Shown here piece after piece: positions 1-11,350 of a stretch of DNA of 64,000 bases. The stretch is from Chrysemys picta bellii. Taxonomy: Eukaryota; Chordata; Testudines; Emydidae. The stretch is taken from contig NC_088797.1 of NCBI RefSeq assembly GCF_011386835.1, forward strand, positions 65,683,587 to 65,747,586, given 5' to 3'. A model generated the notes under the pieces. That model was not told the DNA's origin. It made no database searches and was given only the letters and a program-made list of their open reading frames with translations. The translations under genes and the position numbers were made by a program. The stretch's first letter is position 1. Each line of letters begins with the position of its first letter.

Positions 1-479
1 ATTTTCTGAGTAACTGGATCAGTTTATAAGGCATTTAGGAAAATGTTATGTTGTGTTGGCATAATTAGCCTTAGAAAGTATATTTTTCTTCCATTTTATA
101 AAGCTATGGTTTGCTTATTACATGTTTATTATTCAGACAAGTATAGAATTGTCTCAGTAAAAATATGCTGTGTAGCATCCTTGGTGTTGATTTGCATCTG
201 TTTTGAAATATTGAAATTGCTCCTCTCCAATTTCTTTTTCTGTTTTCAGATGAGTAAGGTGAAATAAAATATATAGCCAACTGTGGGTTATTCCATTAAT
301 AGAAAGAAAATTTATTAATAAATATGAGTACCTGGAGGATTGTATAATACATTAAGGTTACCCCAAATCACTAAACCTCTTTGTTGTAATAAAGGGCTTT
401 GAGAATGCCAAAGAGGATGTAGTCTAATTTATAATTATGGGTTATCCTTGACTGTTTGATCTCCCAAAGTTAGATATAG
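1..479. other. AT-rich unique sequence, no gene seen
   Basis: No repeat, exon or RNA gene is recognised. The only open frame (43-267) is short and low in complexity, and has no feature suggesting it is coding. The stretch ends at the ATGAC target duplication (480-484) of the neighbouring solo LTR. Confidence 0.5.
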
Positions 480-484
480 ATGAC

Positions 485-1552
485 TGTGACGTTCCCCTCT
501 GGTGTTATCTGGACCAGTGATCTGCTAGGTCACTCCAATCCTTGACTCTGAGAGCCACCCTGCTCTGCTGTGAGAACCGCCATTTCTGGGCTGTTCATGC
601 ACAGCCTCTGGCATGTAAGCTGCTTGCAACCGAATGATACTAGCCAATATCTCTGGTCCCAGATACAACCCTAGGACCTCCGTCTTGCAGTGTCCAGTTA
701 TGCCTGCTTGATGCTGCAAGCTTATGAGGTTTGTCAGTTTAACAAAGAAATGTATATGTACCAGGCTTGTTATCCCAAGGGGAGTCTCTGACACGCTTCA
801 AACCAAATGCACTGCTTCAGGTAGAATAAACAAACAAATGTATTAACTATAAAGATTTTTTTTTAACTGATTATAAGTCAAAACATAAGTAAGATTTGGT
901 CAAATGAAATAAAAGCAAAAAGCATTCTAAGCTGATCTTAACACTTTCAGTGTCTTTACAAACTTAGATGCTTCTCACCGCAGGCTGGCTGGTTACTCTT
1001 CAGCCAAGCTCTCCCCTTTGATCAGTGCTTCAGTCACTTGGTGTGGTGTCTGTAGATGTAGGTGGGAGAGAGAGAGCATGGCAAATGTCTCTCCCTTTTA
1101 TCATGTCCTTTCTTCCCTCTTGGCTTTATCTCGACCCCTTTAGAGTCAGGTGGGCATTACCTCATTGCAGTTCCAAACTGACCAAGGGAAGGGGGGTGAC
1201 TCCCTCAAGAGTCCAACAGATTCTTTTGCGGCTGCCTAGGCCAGTGCCCTTTGTTCTATGAGGCTGGACTGGGTTTGTCCCATCCACGCCCTAATGAGTT
1301 GTGAATTGCCCCTCTACTTCTGGAGAGTTGTTTTTTTCTGGGCTTGCTTTAAGCCATGAGGATACATTTTCAGCCTCATAACTATATACATGAAATTATA
1401 ACCTAAAATATCACTATAACAACAATGCTCAGTACATCATGAGCCTTCCGAAGATACCCGACATGACAAACTTTGCATTGCATACCACACAATCATTTTA
1501 CAAGGATGAACATAGAAGTGTAGGGTGTTCCTTCGAGGTACAGAGTGTCACA
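485..1552. mobile_element. Solo LTR, about 1.07 kb
   Basis: The segment begins TGTGACGTTCCCC and ends GAGTGTCACA, so it has the TG...CA ends of an LTR. It is flanked by an exact 5-bp direct repeat, ATGAC, at 480-484 and 1553-1557, as integrase-mediated insertion produces. There is no second LTR and no internal coding region next to it, so it reads as a solo LTR left by recombination between two LTRs. Internal AATAAA motifs near 824 and 908 and pyrimidine-rich parts fit an LTR, but orientation was not fixed. A vertebrate ERV or Gypsy origin is inferred from length and ends. Frames inside it are not genes. Confidence 0.8.
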
Positions 1553-1568
1553 ATGACCATATTATAAT

Positions 1569-1907
1569 TTATAAGCATTCATCCTCCAGATCAGAATGAT
1601 GACCCTGAAATGAACAACTGGGACAATACACTGCTTTCTGTAATTTAATACATTTATTAGACAGCCAAACAACACTACACACTCTGAAATCTAGCACGGA
1701 AGAGAGAAATAATACAAAACGGCCAGCTCTTGCATTACTCATGCCATCTTGGTAAAGATACTCGAGAGTCAGTGAGTGGTAATTATCCTGGCATCTCACA
1801 CGGTACTTATGCCAGTAATGTATTTTGCTAACAACCACTTTCTTATGCGTATTCATAATGGTTTCCTTATCTGAACTTTCACCCCGCACTTCTGCAAGAG
1901 TCGCCAC
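1569..1907 (-). other. Unassigned open frame, up to 112 codons
   Basis: A minus-strand frame stays open for 112 codons immediately beside the solo LTR. It opens at a GTG codon; the first ATG is at about 1856, so a conventional start would give about 95 residues. The C-terminal part contains a CPSC cluster and an acidic end. I do not recognise a family. On the opposite strand, 1587-1646 can be read as a short acceptor-led tail ending in TAA, so the interval may be a conserved or formerly coding host segment, or chance in non-coding DNA. No promoter was identified. Confidence 0.15.
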
Positions 1908-2080
1908 TTCTTATAAGTTAATTATCCATTTTCCTCGCAATCACTTACATAAATTAGTTGCGATGACATTACTGCAGTCAATGCTTGAGAGTTTTGATTA
2001 CAATAGTCCTTTCAACTAAAATACCTGTAACCTGTTTGTGTTTTATTGCTTTATACTGGTGATATTACTTGCTATACTTG

Positions 2081-2120
2081 TTTACTACTACACTTTCTCT
2101 TGTAAATGTGTAGTAGTAAA
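2081..2120. repeat. Short perfect inverted repeat
   Basis: TTTACTACTACAC (2081-2093) is matched by its exact reverse complement at 2108-2120, with a 14-nt loop. It could form a small hairpin, but nothing nearby indicates a function. Confidence 0.6.
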
Positions 2121-2487
2121 TCACAGGCAAGTGACCTTTTGTTAAACTCCAACCTAGACCTTGATTAGTTATGCTAAGCAAACTACCTTGCAGGTCCTAG
2201 GCCTGTGGAGTCTCTACTTTCAGTAGAGCGCCAGTCAATACTTACATGTATATGTATATGGCTACAAAGGAGAGGGAGAAAATGAGTTCCGAGTCATTAG
2301 GATGGGGGGGTCGGGGGGAAACAAATAAAGGAGCAATGTGTGGAATAAGAGTGATACTTGCAGAGACCCTTTGTGCTTCAGTCCAAGAATCATAACGCAC
2401 TTCAACATCCTTATTACTAACCATACAGGTATGGTGTTTACACACTAGGTTAATTCTTTGAAATGTGGCTATTACTATTACTTGCAG

Positions 2488-2568
2488 ACTGTGCCTGATC
2501 CTTCAGTGGGACTGTACACAGGCATTGGAACAGCACTAGCAGATCCCAAGGAAGGACTGTGGCCTTGA
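2488..2568 (+). other. Possible terminal exon of an unknown host gene
   Basis: A pyrimidine-containing acceptor-like site ending in TTGCAG (2482-2487) is followed by 26 open codons and a TGA at 2566-2568. AATAAA motifs lie at 2575-2580 and 2702-2707, so acceptor, stop and polyadenylation signal are in the right order. The encoded tail is rich in Gly, Pro and Asp and ends Gly-Leu-Trp-Pro. I do not recognise the protein. A 26-codon open run is not rare by chance and no preceding exon was linked to it, so this is a candidate only. Confidence 0.2.
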
Positions 2569-3974
2569 TCTGTAAATAAATTTTGCAATGTTGCTGGCGT
2601 TAAGCTGAGCTGTAAAACTTGCACTGTATATGGTAATTCAGAAATATCTTGTATAGTTGAACCCATGGAAACATATGTTTAGTCAACTTCAATTTAAAGA
2701 CAATAAAAAGATTAAATTAAAAGTAAATGGAAGTTTTGAAATAAAACTATTAATATGATCCTCGAATATAGGTCTTGGTTTTGGCTTTTATTTGGTAGTA
2801 TGAATTGAATTATGGTTAATTTCTTTTGGCTGCGTGGCTTTTTTACACTGGCTTACAGCAAAATAGCTAAGCAGTAGAATAAAAATCTAATTGACACATT
2901 AAAATATTTATTTTTTCCTTTTTCTATTGCTAACTTTGAGCACAATAGTTGTTTGTCTCTGATAAATATGTTTTGCTTCTGAGGCATCAACCACTGATTG
3001 CAATACATCAGCTAGTAAAAACTGATTGCAATGTTGGTTTTAATTCTTGAGCCGGGTGGCAAAGTTAACCAATGCGAGTGAGTGCTAGCAAATACCCATA
3101 AAGTTAGTGTCCTAGGATCAAAAAAGATCAAAGAATGAATAGCCTCTAGCTTAACTTTTTTTACCTTTTTAGCTACAACTATGGCAGCTTGTAAATAAAC
3201 TCCCTCCGCCTCTCCCCCCGCTAAATAGCATTTAGTAAAGTAGACTAAGGAAGAAGCTTTGCTTTTTTTTCTTAAAAGCAAAGAAAAAACCTTTGTGAAG
3301 GAGCTACTGTCGTCTTGCCAGGCATCATTTTATAAGGCCAGATTTAGTAACAAATAAGGGTGAGCTAGAGAGGAAGCTACCATGAATTGTATGTGTCTAA
3401 ATTGAGTAAACGTGTATTCATATTTCTGTAAGCTGCCACTTTCTCCCCATTCCATTCCCATTGCTCATCATCCCAACTTGAGTCAACTAAATGTTAGATG
3501 GCAAGCAATTTTGGCAGGAACCCTGTACTTGTTTGTATTCTGTGAAGTGCCTACCACACCTATAGGTGCAGTAATAAATTATACTTCCCGCTAGTTGAGT
3601 CCATTTCCTTGTCAGGTGTCAATATGCTTTATGGAAGTAAACAAGTGTAACCTCCATTACAGATGGCAAAGCTGAAGTATGGAGATGCAAAAACCTTGAT
3701 GGGAATCAGCAATAAGTGTCCAGTGTAATTTAGCAGCGAGTGGAGACAGAGAAGCCATTTCCATGCAGTTTCAGAAACTGTGGTGAAAACTTGCTCCGTC
3801 GATGCTTCTGAAATGGTGCTAAATGTGGTTTGTCTTTGTCTGCTGTTTCGAGCTAAGCCATGCTCCGCACCGGTTTTCAACTGGTGTTTGGCAATGGATC
3901 TTCCATTTAGAGTAGACAAACCCTAAGTGAATTGCCCTAGGTATGACAGCGATGGTAAAGCTAAGAATAGCATC

Positions 3975-4052
3975 GGGATGAAATCCTGGCCATATTGAAG
4001 TCTGTGGCAAAATGCCTGTTGACTTAAATTGGGCCAGGATTTCACCCCAGGT
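3975..4052. repeat. Old palindromic interspersed repeat
   Basis: GGGATGAAATCCTGGCC near the left edge is mirrored by GGGCCAGGATTTCACCCC at the right, around a core related to the 'not exceeding the natural sequence' type of short repeat seen widely in reptile DNA. The copy is diverged. It resembles an ancient foldback or MITE-like repeat; the family is not assigned. Confidence 0.4.
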
Positions 4053-4971
4053 CTCCTGATTCCTAGTTTGGTGCCCCATGTGTAGTAATGAAAATGAAAT
4101 TGTGGGGTAGTCATCTTTGTTTTAGAGAATTTAAAGAGAGATCAATCTATATGGTGTAAGCAACACACAAACCCTTAATGAAATATCTATATAAGAATAT
4201 CTATATATCCACAGGCAGGAAATAGTTATTTGGGGCCTGTCCTGCTTGGTACAGTGCCTAATGTGAAGTACTAAGGAGCCTCAAATATGATTGACTGACT
4301 CAGTGGGAGTTGAGCCCTCAATACCTTGCAAGATTAGAGCCTGGGAGAATCATCTAGAATTATGATGAAGTACACATTTGAACTGTTGCTAGAATAGAAG
4401 GGGTGTATGTCTTTCATGGAGGTGGAGTATAGTGTGGTGGGGTGTGGGTTTTTTTTTGTTTTGTTAGCCACTTGACATTCCATTTGTTCTAAAATAGCAA
4501 GTAATGGAACTGCATACGAAAGAACTTCTCTATGTATGCGCATGCACACACACACTCTTGATTTTGCACTGCCAGCTGTCATATAGAATCCAAAACAGAC
4601 AAAAATTTATTGGGTAGTATTTAGAAACATGTCGGTGGTAATGACTGGAGCTCTGATTTCAATTATCACCCACTAAATTTAGGCTAAAGTAATGCATTTG
4701 TAGACCTGTTGAATGAGCTTGACATCATGTTTCAAAAATTTGAAACTGCACTGTTTTTTAATATTATATGCTGACCCCTGCTTTCCTTTTTTCCACACAT
4801 CTGGCACATGGCAGTGAATCTCCCATGTGAACAGTAAAAACTTTAGCTTTCTCTAGGTTTTAGATTCATTTTTTAAAATGAACATCAGGAGAATGATACA
4901 GTTTAAAGTTGTAGTATAAACTTTTGCTTAATGAAGTCCTACTTTAAGAGCCAGAATTCATTGTTCTCTTT

Positions 4972-4983
4972 CCCCCCCCCCCC
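4972..4983 (+). repeat. Poly-C tract
   Basis: Twelve consecutive C residues. Similar C runs recur across the window (20919, 24586, 25531, 30381) and are likely length-polymorphic. Confidence 0.9.
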
Positions 4984-5993
4984 TTCTTTTGTAACTAGTG
5001 TGAAAGTAGTACTGGAAATTATGGTTAATTTTCAAATGTGCCTTAGTGATTTAGAAGCCCAAGTCCTATTGACTGACTTTCAATGTGATTTAAGCTCCCA
5101 AGTCACTTTGGAACTCTTGAAAATTTGACCATAAAAGATTATCTATAGTTATTACCCTTCTGTGGTGGGAAAGAAGTTTTTTGTTTTGAATTTAGTGTTT
5201 ATTTAAAAAAAAAAAATTTTTTTTTAACCAACTTGGTCTGAGGGCTTGGAAGGGCGTGTGTCATGATTTGTGATGTAGTTGCACTAGTACTTAGGTTATG
5301 AGCCATTATTAACACATTCCAAAAAACAATAGCATTTATTTAATAGTCAAAACTTTGATTTCTGGAACTGAGAGATTGAGAGGTAAAAATTTGAAAACTG
5401 ATTGCTTCATTTTAGTAGCACATAATAGCATCTGCCAGTCATAGAATTTCTCTCCCAGTTTGTTTTTGTTTTTATTTATTTTTTGCACTCATGTATATCA
5501 TCCAAATTCTGTCTTTAATTACTGGGCTAATAATGTTGGGAGAAGATAGGATGTGTTAGTAACATTTTGAGTAGTAATGAATAAGTTTTGATCTGTTTAT
5601 ATCATATGGGTATGCAAATCACCATTCCTTCTTTTAAACTTAAAACAAGTTACTCTATTTTGTATTTTACTAACTGTCCTAATTCTTGTTTTTTGTAAAA
5701 ATACAGACCATCACTCAAAGAAGGTATGTGTATTCCACACATGGGTGTGCATGCGTGCCATGTGTCTGAAACTAGAAACGTTTCCAAGCAGTGTCCGTTG
5801 ACTCTCACGTGCATGGTGTGTCCCCTCATGCTCCTGGCCGAAGGTGTAAGGGGCAGTGCAAGTTGATGCCACTCCAGTTCCCTCTTACTGCCACGTGGCC
5901 TGAGTCGGAACGCCTATTCCTTTTTGCTCTAAGCCCGCTAAGCGTTAGTTATTCCTTGCTTTGTACTTCGTTGGTAGATTATAGAGTAGTGTA

Positions 5994-7166
5994 GTGTATC
6001 AGATCTCTTCCCTGGTCAGAGGGATTGCACCCCTTACCACCCAGGGACTATGCCCAGGATCCTGGGCTTCAAAAACTGTTTCCTGCCCTCACTCCTCCTG
6101 CTTCTCTGTGAGTGATGAGCATCGATGGTGTCTCTACTGCCTAGGTGAGGCGAATATCTCAGCAAGGTGCGCTATCTGTAAATCCTTCTCTCTCAGAACC
6201 AGAGAGGTCCATGAACTCTGCCTCTGCATGTATCTCATGGAGGAAGCAATACGGCCTTGAGCACACTTGGATCCAGCACACAAGACCCTATTATACAGTG
6301 GCCACCGGCCACCCTGAGTTCCCCTCTGATCACCACTCATAGTGTGGAAATTCTGGCACCGAAGTCCAAAGACAAGCCCCATCATGAGAGCAAGAAGCAC
6401 TGTCATGGGCACAAGAGCAGGTCCCCGCAGAGGATGGCTCATAAGTACAGAATTCCCTCCTGGAGCTGCCTCTGGTTGGGTAAGATGTTGCATGTGGGTC
6501 CCGCAGTTCCGGCACTGAAGAATGTCCAGCTGGAGGGTAAAGCCAAGCAAAAGCGGAATCCTCTGGTACTGAAGCATTCAGACCACCTGGCTGCGAGGAA
6601 GATCCTGACTGCTCCGATGGTACCGTCTCACCTACTGGACAGACCAACTCTGCTGACTCCAGCAGGTTCCTCTGGAGTTTCGATGGGTGCCCCATGGATC
6701 CCTGACCACACAGAGATGTTCCTCACAGAAGAGGAGGTGATTCTCCCATACCCACAGTCTCCACTTCTCTCAGGCCCTACCCTCATCTGGGAAATTCCCA
6801 CACCTGAAGATGAAACTTGGTTCCTCCTCCCAGAGAAGCTTATGTCTCATGAGCTGCTCGACATCCACCTGGCACTGACTGTCCGGCCACTGACAGAACC
6901 ATCCTTGGACTCGAAGGAGTTCTCGGACATGACACCACTACCACCACCTCTGTTGCCATGCAGGAACCCGGACATATCACCCTTATCCTCCTGCTTACGA
7001 CCCACCCATGGATGCCTGGTACCACTTCCCATGCCCAGACTGGTGGACCCCTTCTTCTGGCCCTATTGGAGGGTGGAGAGCCATGAGACCCCTACCAGAG
7101 TTGCCCAGAGCTGTATCAAGAGTCCTATAGTGCAGGAGGGTGTATGGGGAAGCACAATCTGGGTAC
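5994..7166 (+). pseudogene. DIRS gag-like region, broken
   Basis: The 5' coding part of the DIRS element. Around 6150-6250 the translation has a Cys-x-x-Cys pair followed by a basic stretch and a Leu/Met-rich helix, like the N-terminal cysteine module of vertebrate DIRS gag. The downstream frame 6257-7171 is open for about 300 codons; it is Pro/Ser/His-rich with no enzymatic motif. The reading frame shifts at about 6250 and is then cut by the solo LTR at 7167. Gag-like material resumes at 7778, up to about 8430, with further stops. Assignment rests on position before the RT and on the cysteine module. It is not expected to make a functional capsid protein. Confidence 0.55.
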
Positions 7167-7773
7167 TGTGACAAAGTTCCTCCTCTATCTTGGTGGGTCC
7201 TGCGCTTATTGGCGGATTTTCTTGCCTCAGAGATTCACCATGTGGGTTGGAGAACAGCCCAGAGACCTTCCCCTCTGGGAGAACCCACAGTCTAGGTCAA
7301 TTGGGAGGTTTGGGGGGAACCCGGGCCTGCCCTCTACTCCAGGTTCCAGCCCAGGGCCCTGTGGACTGCAGCTGTCTATAGTGCCTCCTGTAACAGCTGC
7401 ATGACAGCTACAACTCCCTGGGCTACTTCCCCATGGCCTCCTCCAAACACCTTCCTTATTCTCACCACAGGACCTTCCTCCCGGTGTCTGATAACGCTTG
7501 TGCTCCTCAGTCCTCCAGCAGCACACCCTCTCACTCTCAGCTCCTTGCACCTCTTGCTCCCAGCTCCTCACACCCCCACCACAAACTGAAGTGAGCTCCT
7601 TTTTAAAATCCAGGTGCCCTGATTAGCCTGCCTTAATTGATTCTAGAAGCTTCCTGATTACTCTAGTGCAGCCCCTGCTCTGGTCACTCAGGGAACAGAA
7701 AACTACTCATCCAGTGACCAGTATATTTGCCTTCTACCAGACTCCTGTACCCCACTGGTCTGGGTCTGTCACA
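7167..7773 (-). mobile_element. Solo LTR inserted in the DIRS element
   Basis: The segment begins TGTGACAAAGTTCC and ends GTCTGTCACA, with the 4-bp duplication GTAC on each side (7163-7166 and 7774-7777). It lies in the gag region of the DIRS element, whose sequence resumes directly after it. A TTTTAAAA-like box read on the minus strand (about 7602) and a minus-strand pattern of U3-like AT-rich sequence followed by GC-rich sequence suggest minus orientation. The family is Gypsy- or ERV-like by ends and length (607 bp). Open frames inside it are not genes. Confidence 0.75.
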
Positions 7774-7777
7774 GTAC

Positions 7778-8436
7778 GAAGAGAAGGAGGTTGAGTTGGT
7801 ACCACCAACACCGCAGGTCCTGACTGGAGCCGCCTCATTGCTGGATAAAGCAATCATCTCTCTCCTGTGAATGATCACCGGCAGTATCAAGACCTGCTGC
7901 AGAGGGTAGCTGCAGACTTGCAGCTTCTGTTGGAGGAAGTCCAGGACCCACAACACTGTCTTTGGACCCAGGGAGCTCCAAAATACTACTGAGGACCTCC
8001 CTTTCGATGAGACCAACCTCTTCAGTGAGCAGATGGTTGAGTCCCTGTGCTATCTCAAAGATTCCACGCTATGATCCCTGGGCATATGCACTTCAACCCT
8101 CAGACACAGGCACAGACATTACCCTTTCTACTGTGGTCTCCACAGGAGTCCCTGTGAAAGCATCTGCAGTCCCAGAGACCTCGATTCCCAGCTTCTGTTG
8201 CTGCCACCTCCTTAACCTTCTCCCAACCACAGGCCAAGGATCAATTTTGATGTCCAGATCGAGAACCACGAACCTCCTTTGATGCCAAGTGCTGCGCCGC
8301 ATGTCCTCTTAGGTGGCCATCTTGCCCTACTTGCCCGTAATCGGGGCAAGATCACCACCCGATCACCTCCAGGGGATCCTTCCCAATAACAGATTCTTCA
8401 ACAAGAAGCAGATGCTCTGCTCCTCAAGGATGTGCT
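7778..8436 (+). pseudogene. DIRS gag/pol linker remnant
   Basis: DIRS sequence continuing after the solo LTR. It contains Glu/Val-rich and Ser/Pro-rich segments in several broken frames, including an LLEEVQDP-like stretch near 7925-7950, and leads into the reverse transcriptase. No enzymatic motif is visible. It is kept separate because the LTR splits it from the upstream gag region. Confidence 0.45.
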
Positions 8437-8439
8437 AGA

Positions 8440-9050
8440 ATGTGTGCCTCCCCAGTATCCAAGGAGAGGTTTTACTCACCATACTTGGTCATCCTAAAAA
8501 AGGATGGCGCACCATCTTCAATCTTCTATTACTATGTTTATCAAGAAGTCCATGTTCCAGATGATAAAGCTGGCATCCATCATCCTCTCCCTCCACCAGG
8601 GTGCATGCTTCATGGCTTTCAACATGAAAGACACTTCTTTGAATGTGGACATTCACCCATTGCACAAGAAGTTTCTCTATTTCAGGGTGGGATGCTAACC
8701 ATTTCAAGTTCTCCCGTTCAGCATTGCAGCAGCACAGAAAGTATTAACAAAGGTCTTTTGCAGTGGTATCGGCCCCGATACAGCACCTAGGTCACTGAGT
8801 ATTTCCCTGTCTGGACAACTGACTCCTCATAGCACAATTGCAGAGAGGGCTTCCTGCTTCAATCTGCTGTCTTCGAAGCCTCTTGGTGACCCTGGGTATC
8901 TGTGTCAATGAAGACAAGTCTGTTTTTGACACCCACACAAACCATAAACTTCATGGAGCCGAGGCTGGCGTTGATCGCTGCAAAAGCCTCTCCCCTCCTC
9001 CCCCTGGTGGACCATTTTTCTGTGATGAATGCCCTCATTGCTAGTTTTTG
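8440..9050 (+). pseudogene. DIRS reverse transcriptase remnant
   Basis: Segments match the order of DIRS RT motifs: a 'Y-L-V-I-L-KKDG' motif near 8475-8510, a decayed 'F-x-M-K-D-T-x-x-x-V-D-I-H-P' motif with a following 'H-K-K-F-L-Y-F-R-V-G' near 8610-8690, and 'LGICVNEDKSVF' near 8890-8930. These lie in at least two frames, so frameshifts have occurred. The YLDD-type catalytic motif expected near 8790-8830 is not recognisable. The enzyme would have copied element RNA to DNA; this copy is dead. Confidence 0.65.
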
Positions 9051-9771
9051 CTACAGGCCCTGCACCACGGTCTGCCAGTGCCTGTCTCCTAGGGCATATG
9101 GCAGTCTGCTCTTTCGTGATACCTCATGCACATCTCCACCTGTGATGTCTACAGGCTTGGCTTCTCTTTTGCCTGCAAAGTGACCAGGGACCATATCGAC
9201 TCCATGGTCACCATCCCAGCACCTATCCTGGCCTCCTTCACTTGGTGGTCCGATCCATCCAAGATCATGATCAGCATCCCCTTCAACTCTCCTCCAGCAC
9301 AAGCCACCATCATGACAGATGCCTCCATTGTTCGTGTGGGCGGGTGCCCACTTAGATGATCACACAGTGCAGGATATGTGGACGTCACGGGAAGCCAGGT
9401 TGCACATAAATAACTTGGGGGCAGTCCATCTTGCCTGCAAAGCCTTCTTTCCACTCCTACGGTCCCTTCACATTCCGCTTCTCTCTGACAACATCCCACT
9501 GCAGTGGGATGCCAGGTCCACCTCCCTCTGCTCTGAGTCTGTTCAGCTATGGAACTGGTGCATCAGGAACCAGGTGACAATTCAGGTTGCATACCTACTG
9601 AGTGCCCTGAATTCCCTAGCTGACATGCTCAGCAGCACTCTATATCTAGACCACAAAAGAAAACTGCACAATGCAGCCCTCAATGACCTCTTTGCCCAGT
9701 GGGCACCCTTCATTGGGACCATTTCACCTCTCAAGCAAATCAAAAACTCCATTGCTCCAGAGGGAATCTAG
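9051..9771 (+). pseudogene. DIRS RNase H region remnant
   Basis: Downstream of the RT, the translations show a Trp-Trp-containing 'FTWWSDP' segment, then 'TDAS', and a later 'LSDNIPLQW' followed by 'LWNWCIRNQVTIQVAYLLSALNSLADMLS'-type sequence (quoted here only in part as motif order). This is the layout of the DIRS RNase H domain, in which Asp residues in TDAS, SDN and the AD pair near the end bind metal. The two halves lie in different frames (9126-9359 and 9319-9771). It is nonfunctional because it is interrupted. Confidence 0.6.
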
Positions 9772-10079
9772 GTGCAGGAGCTCTCGAAGCGATGCTTTTT
9801 TCCTCTTGTGGATGGGCAACCTCCACTATGCCTTTTGCCCCGGATTCTTGGGAAGGTTCGCCAGCACTCTACTGGCCCTAGTAGTTCTGGTTCACCGCTC
9901 TCCTGAGGCTCTTCACCTGACCACCACTCAGGTGTCAGTCATTCCTGGATCATCTTATGCAAGATTGGGGCAGATCCTACCATCCCAACCCAGCTCCTCT
10001 TCACTTCACAGCCTGGTATTTGGGTGGGTGTCTGAGTATAGACCATGCATGCTCTGCCCCAGTATGGCAGATCCTCACC

Positions 10080-11092
10080 CAGAGCAGGAAAGAGTCCACC
10101 AGAATGTGCTACCGTGCTAAGTGGTGGTGCTTCCTAGAGTGGGCCCACCACCGCCACCACCATCACTCTGTGGATGTGGTTACTATCCCACTCGTCCTGG
10201 ACTACTTCCTCGCCCTCAGAACATTGGGCTTTGCTCTCAACTCTATCAGAGTACACTTGGTGAAACCTTAGTGCCTTCCTCCCACCAGTGAAGGGCACCT
10301 CCATCTTTACACACCTTACAACTGTGTGCTTTGTGAAGGGCTTCGTGAAGGGCCTGCTCAACATCTTTCCACTGGTTATCATGTCCATACCTCCATGGAA
10401 CCTTTAACCTTGTTCTCTTTCCCTCTTCACTAGACCACCCTTTGAACCTATGCTTCATGACCTACCTCTCTCTATGAAAGTATCAAGTATCAGAGCCTCT
10501 GATTCAGAGGGTAGCTGTGTGTGTTGTATCCACAAAAACAACAAGGATTCTGGTGGCACCTTAAAGACTAACAGATGCATCCAAAGAAGTGAGATTTTTT
10601 TTTTTTTTAACCCACAAAAGCTTATGCCCAAATAAATCTATTAGTCTTTAAGGTGCCACCGGGCTCCTTGTTGTTCCTATGAAAGTGGTGTTCCTGGTTG
10701 CCGTCACCTTGGCTAGATGGGTCAGTGAGCTCACTGGCAGACCCTTCCTATGTGGTATTTCAAAAGGACAAGATTTCCTTAAGATTACCCCCAAATTCCT
10801 TCCTAAGGTGGTGTCTGAATTCCACCTCAATCAATCCATCCAATTACCTGTGTTCCTTCCAGAATCACATGCTTCCCCCACTGACAGAGTACTGCACTCC
10901 CTTGGCATTTGCTGCATCCTGGCATTCTACTTAGGCAGGACTAGACCCTTTTGGAGGTCGGCAAGACTCTTCGTCGTCATTGCAGAGAGAGCAAAGGGAC
11001 AAGCCACGTCTTCCCAAAGGATCTCTAACTGGGTCTCTGGTTCTTACTGGAATGCTATAAATACTCTAACCAACCCCCTCCTGGCGGTGTGA
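10080..11092 (+). pseudogene. DIRS tyrosine recombinase remnant, catalytic Arg lost
   Basis: The 3' domain of the DIRS element. An N-terminal core-binding-like region (about 10110-10270) is followed, across a SINE insertion, by 'VAVTLARWVSEL' at 10695-10735. In tyrosine recombinases the residue directly before the V-S-E-L motif is the first catalytic Arg; here it is Trp (codon TGG at 10718-10720), consistent with a CpG-type change from CGG. The open frame 10679-11092 continues through the expected catalytic region. The SINE duplicates 10 bp of coding sequence. With Arg lost and the domain split, this recombinase is inactive. Confidence 0.65.
10482..10676 (+). mobile_element. CryI-type SINE, inverted-duplicate form
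   Basis: The insertion is flanked by the 10-bp duplication CTATGAAAGT (10472-10481 and 10677-10686). The left part is a plus-oriented tRNA-related head ('GTAGCTGTGTGTGTTGTATCC', one base over a tRNA-like box, then 'GGTGGCACCTTAAAGACTAA'). From about 10577 ('GCATCCAAAGAAGTGAG') the sequence is the minus strand of the same SINE and runs back to 'TCCTTGTTGTTCC'. The arms (about 10538-10575 and 10640-10676) can form a hairpin. An oligo-T run lies at the junction region (about 10594-10607). It interrupts the recombinase of the DIRS element. Confidence 0.75.
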
Positions 11093-11350
11093 CAGTGTAT
11101 TCTGCACAAGCCACCTCCTTGACTTCACTAGCGGAAATCCCATGGCAAGACATGTGTGGGGCTGACATATGGCACTCTACTCACATGTTTATGGCACACT
11201 ATGCCATAACACACATGGCAACAGTGGATGTGGCTGTGGGCCGCGCTGTATTCCAGTCAGTGATTCCAATAGCATCCTTTTACCCACCTCCGCACTGATT
11301 ACTGCTTGTACATCACCCATGTGAGGAATACACATTGTGCCCATCCCTCG

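Larger units (their letters stand above)
1558..5700. other. Mostly unique AT-rich sequence
   Basis: Apart from the weak candidates listed within it, I see no gene or recent mobile element here. It holds simple tracts: a run of 12 C at 4972-4983, T runs near 4450, and an A/T run at 5203-5226. A small old palindromic repeat lies at 3975-4052. It is probably intronic or intergenic host DNA. Confidence 0.45.

Noticed and set aside
5701..5717. A 17-nt microexon with acceptor AATACAG and donor GTATGTG
   Set aside because: The segment resembles the terminal sequence of the DIRS element ('ATCACTCRAAGAA') and lies exactly at its left border, so the splice-like signals are probably accidental.
6134..6577. 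A 147-codon minus-strand gene
   Set aside because: It is the antisense shadow of the DIRS gag region.
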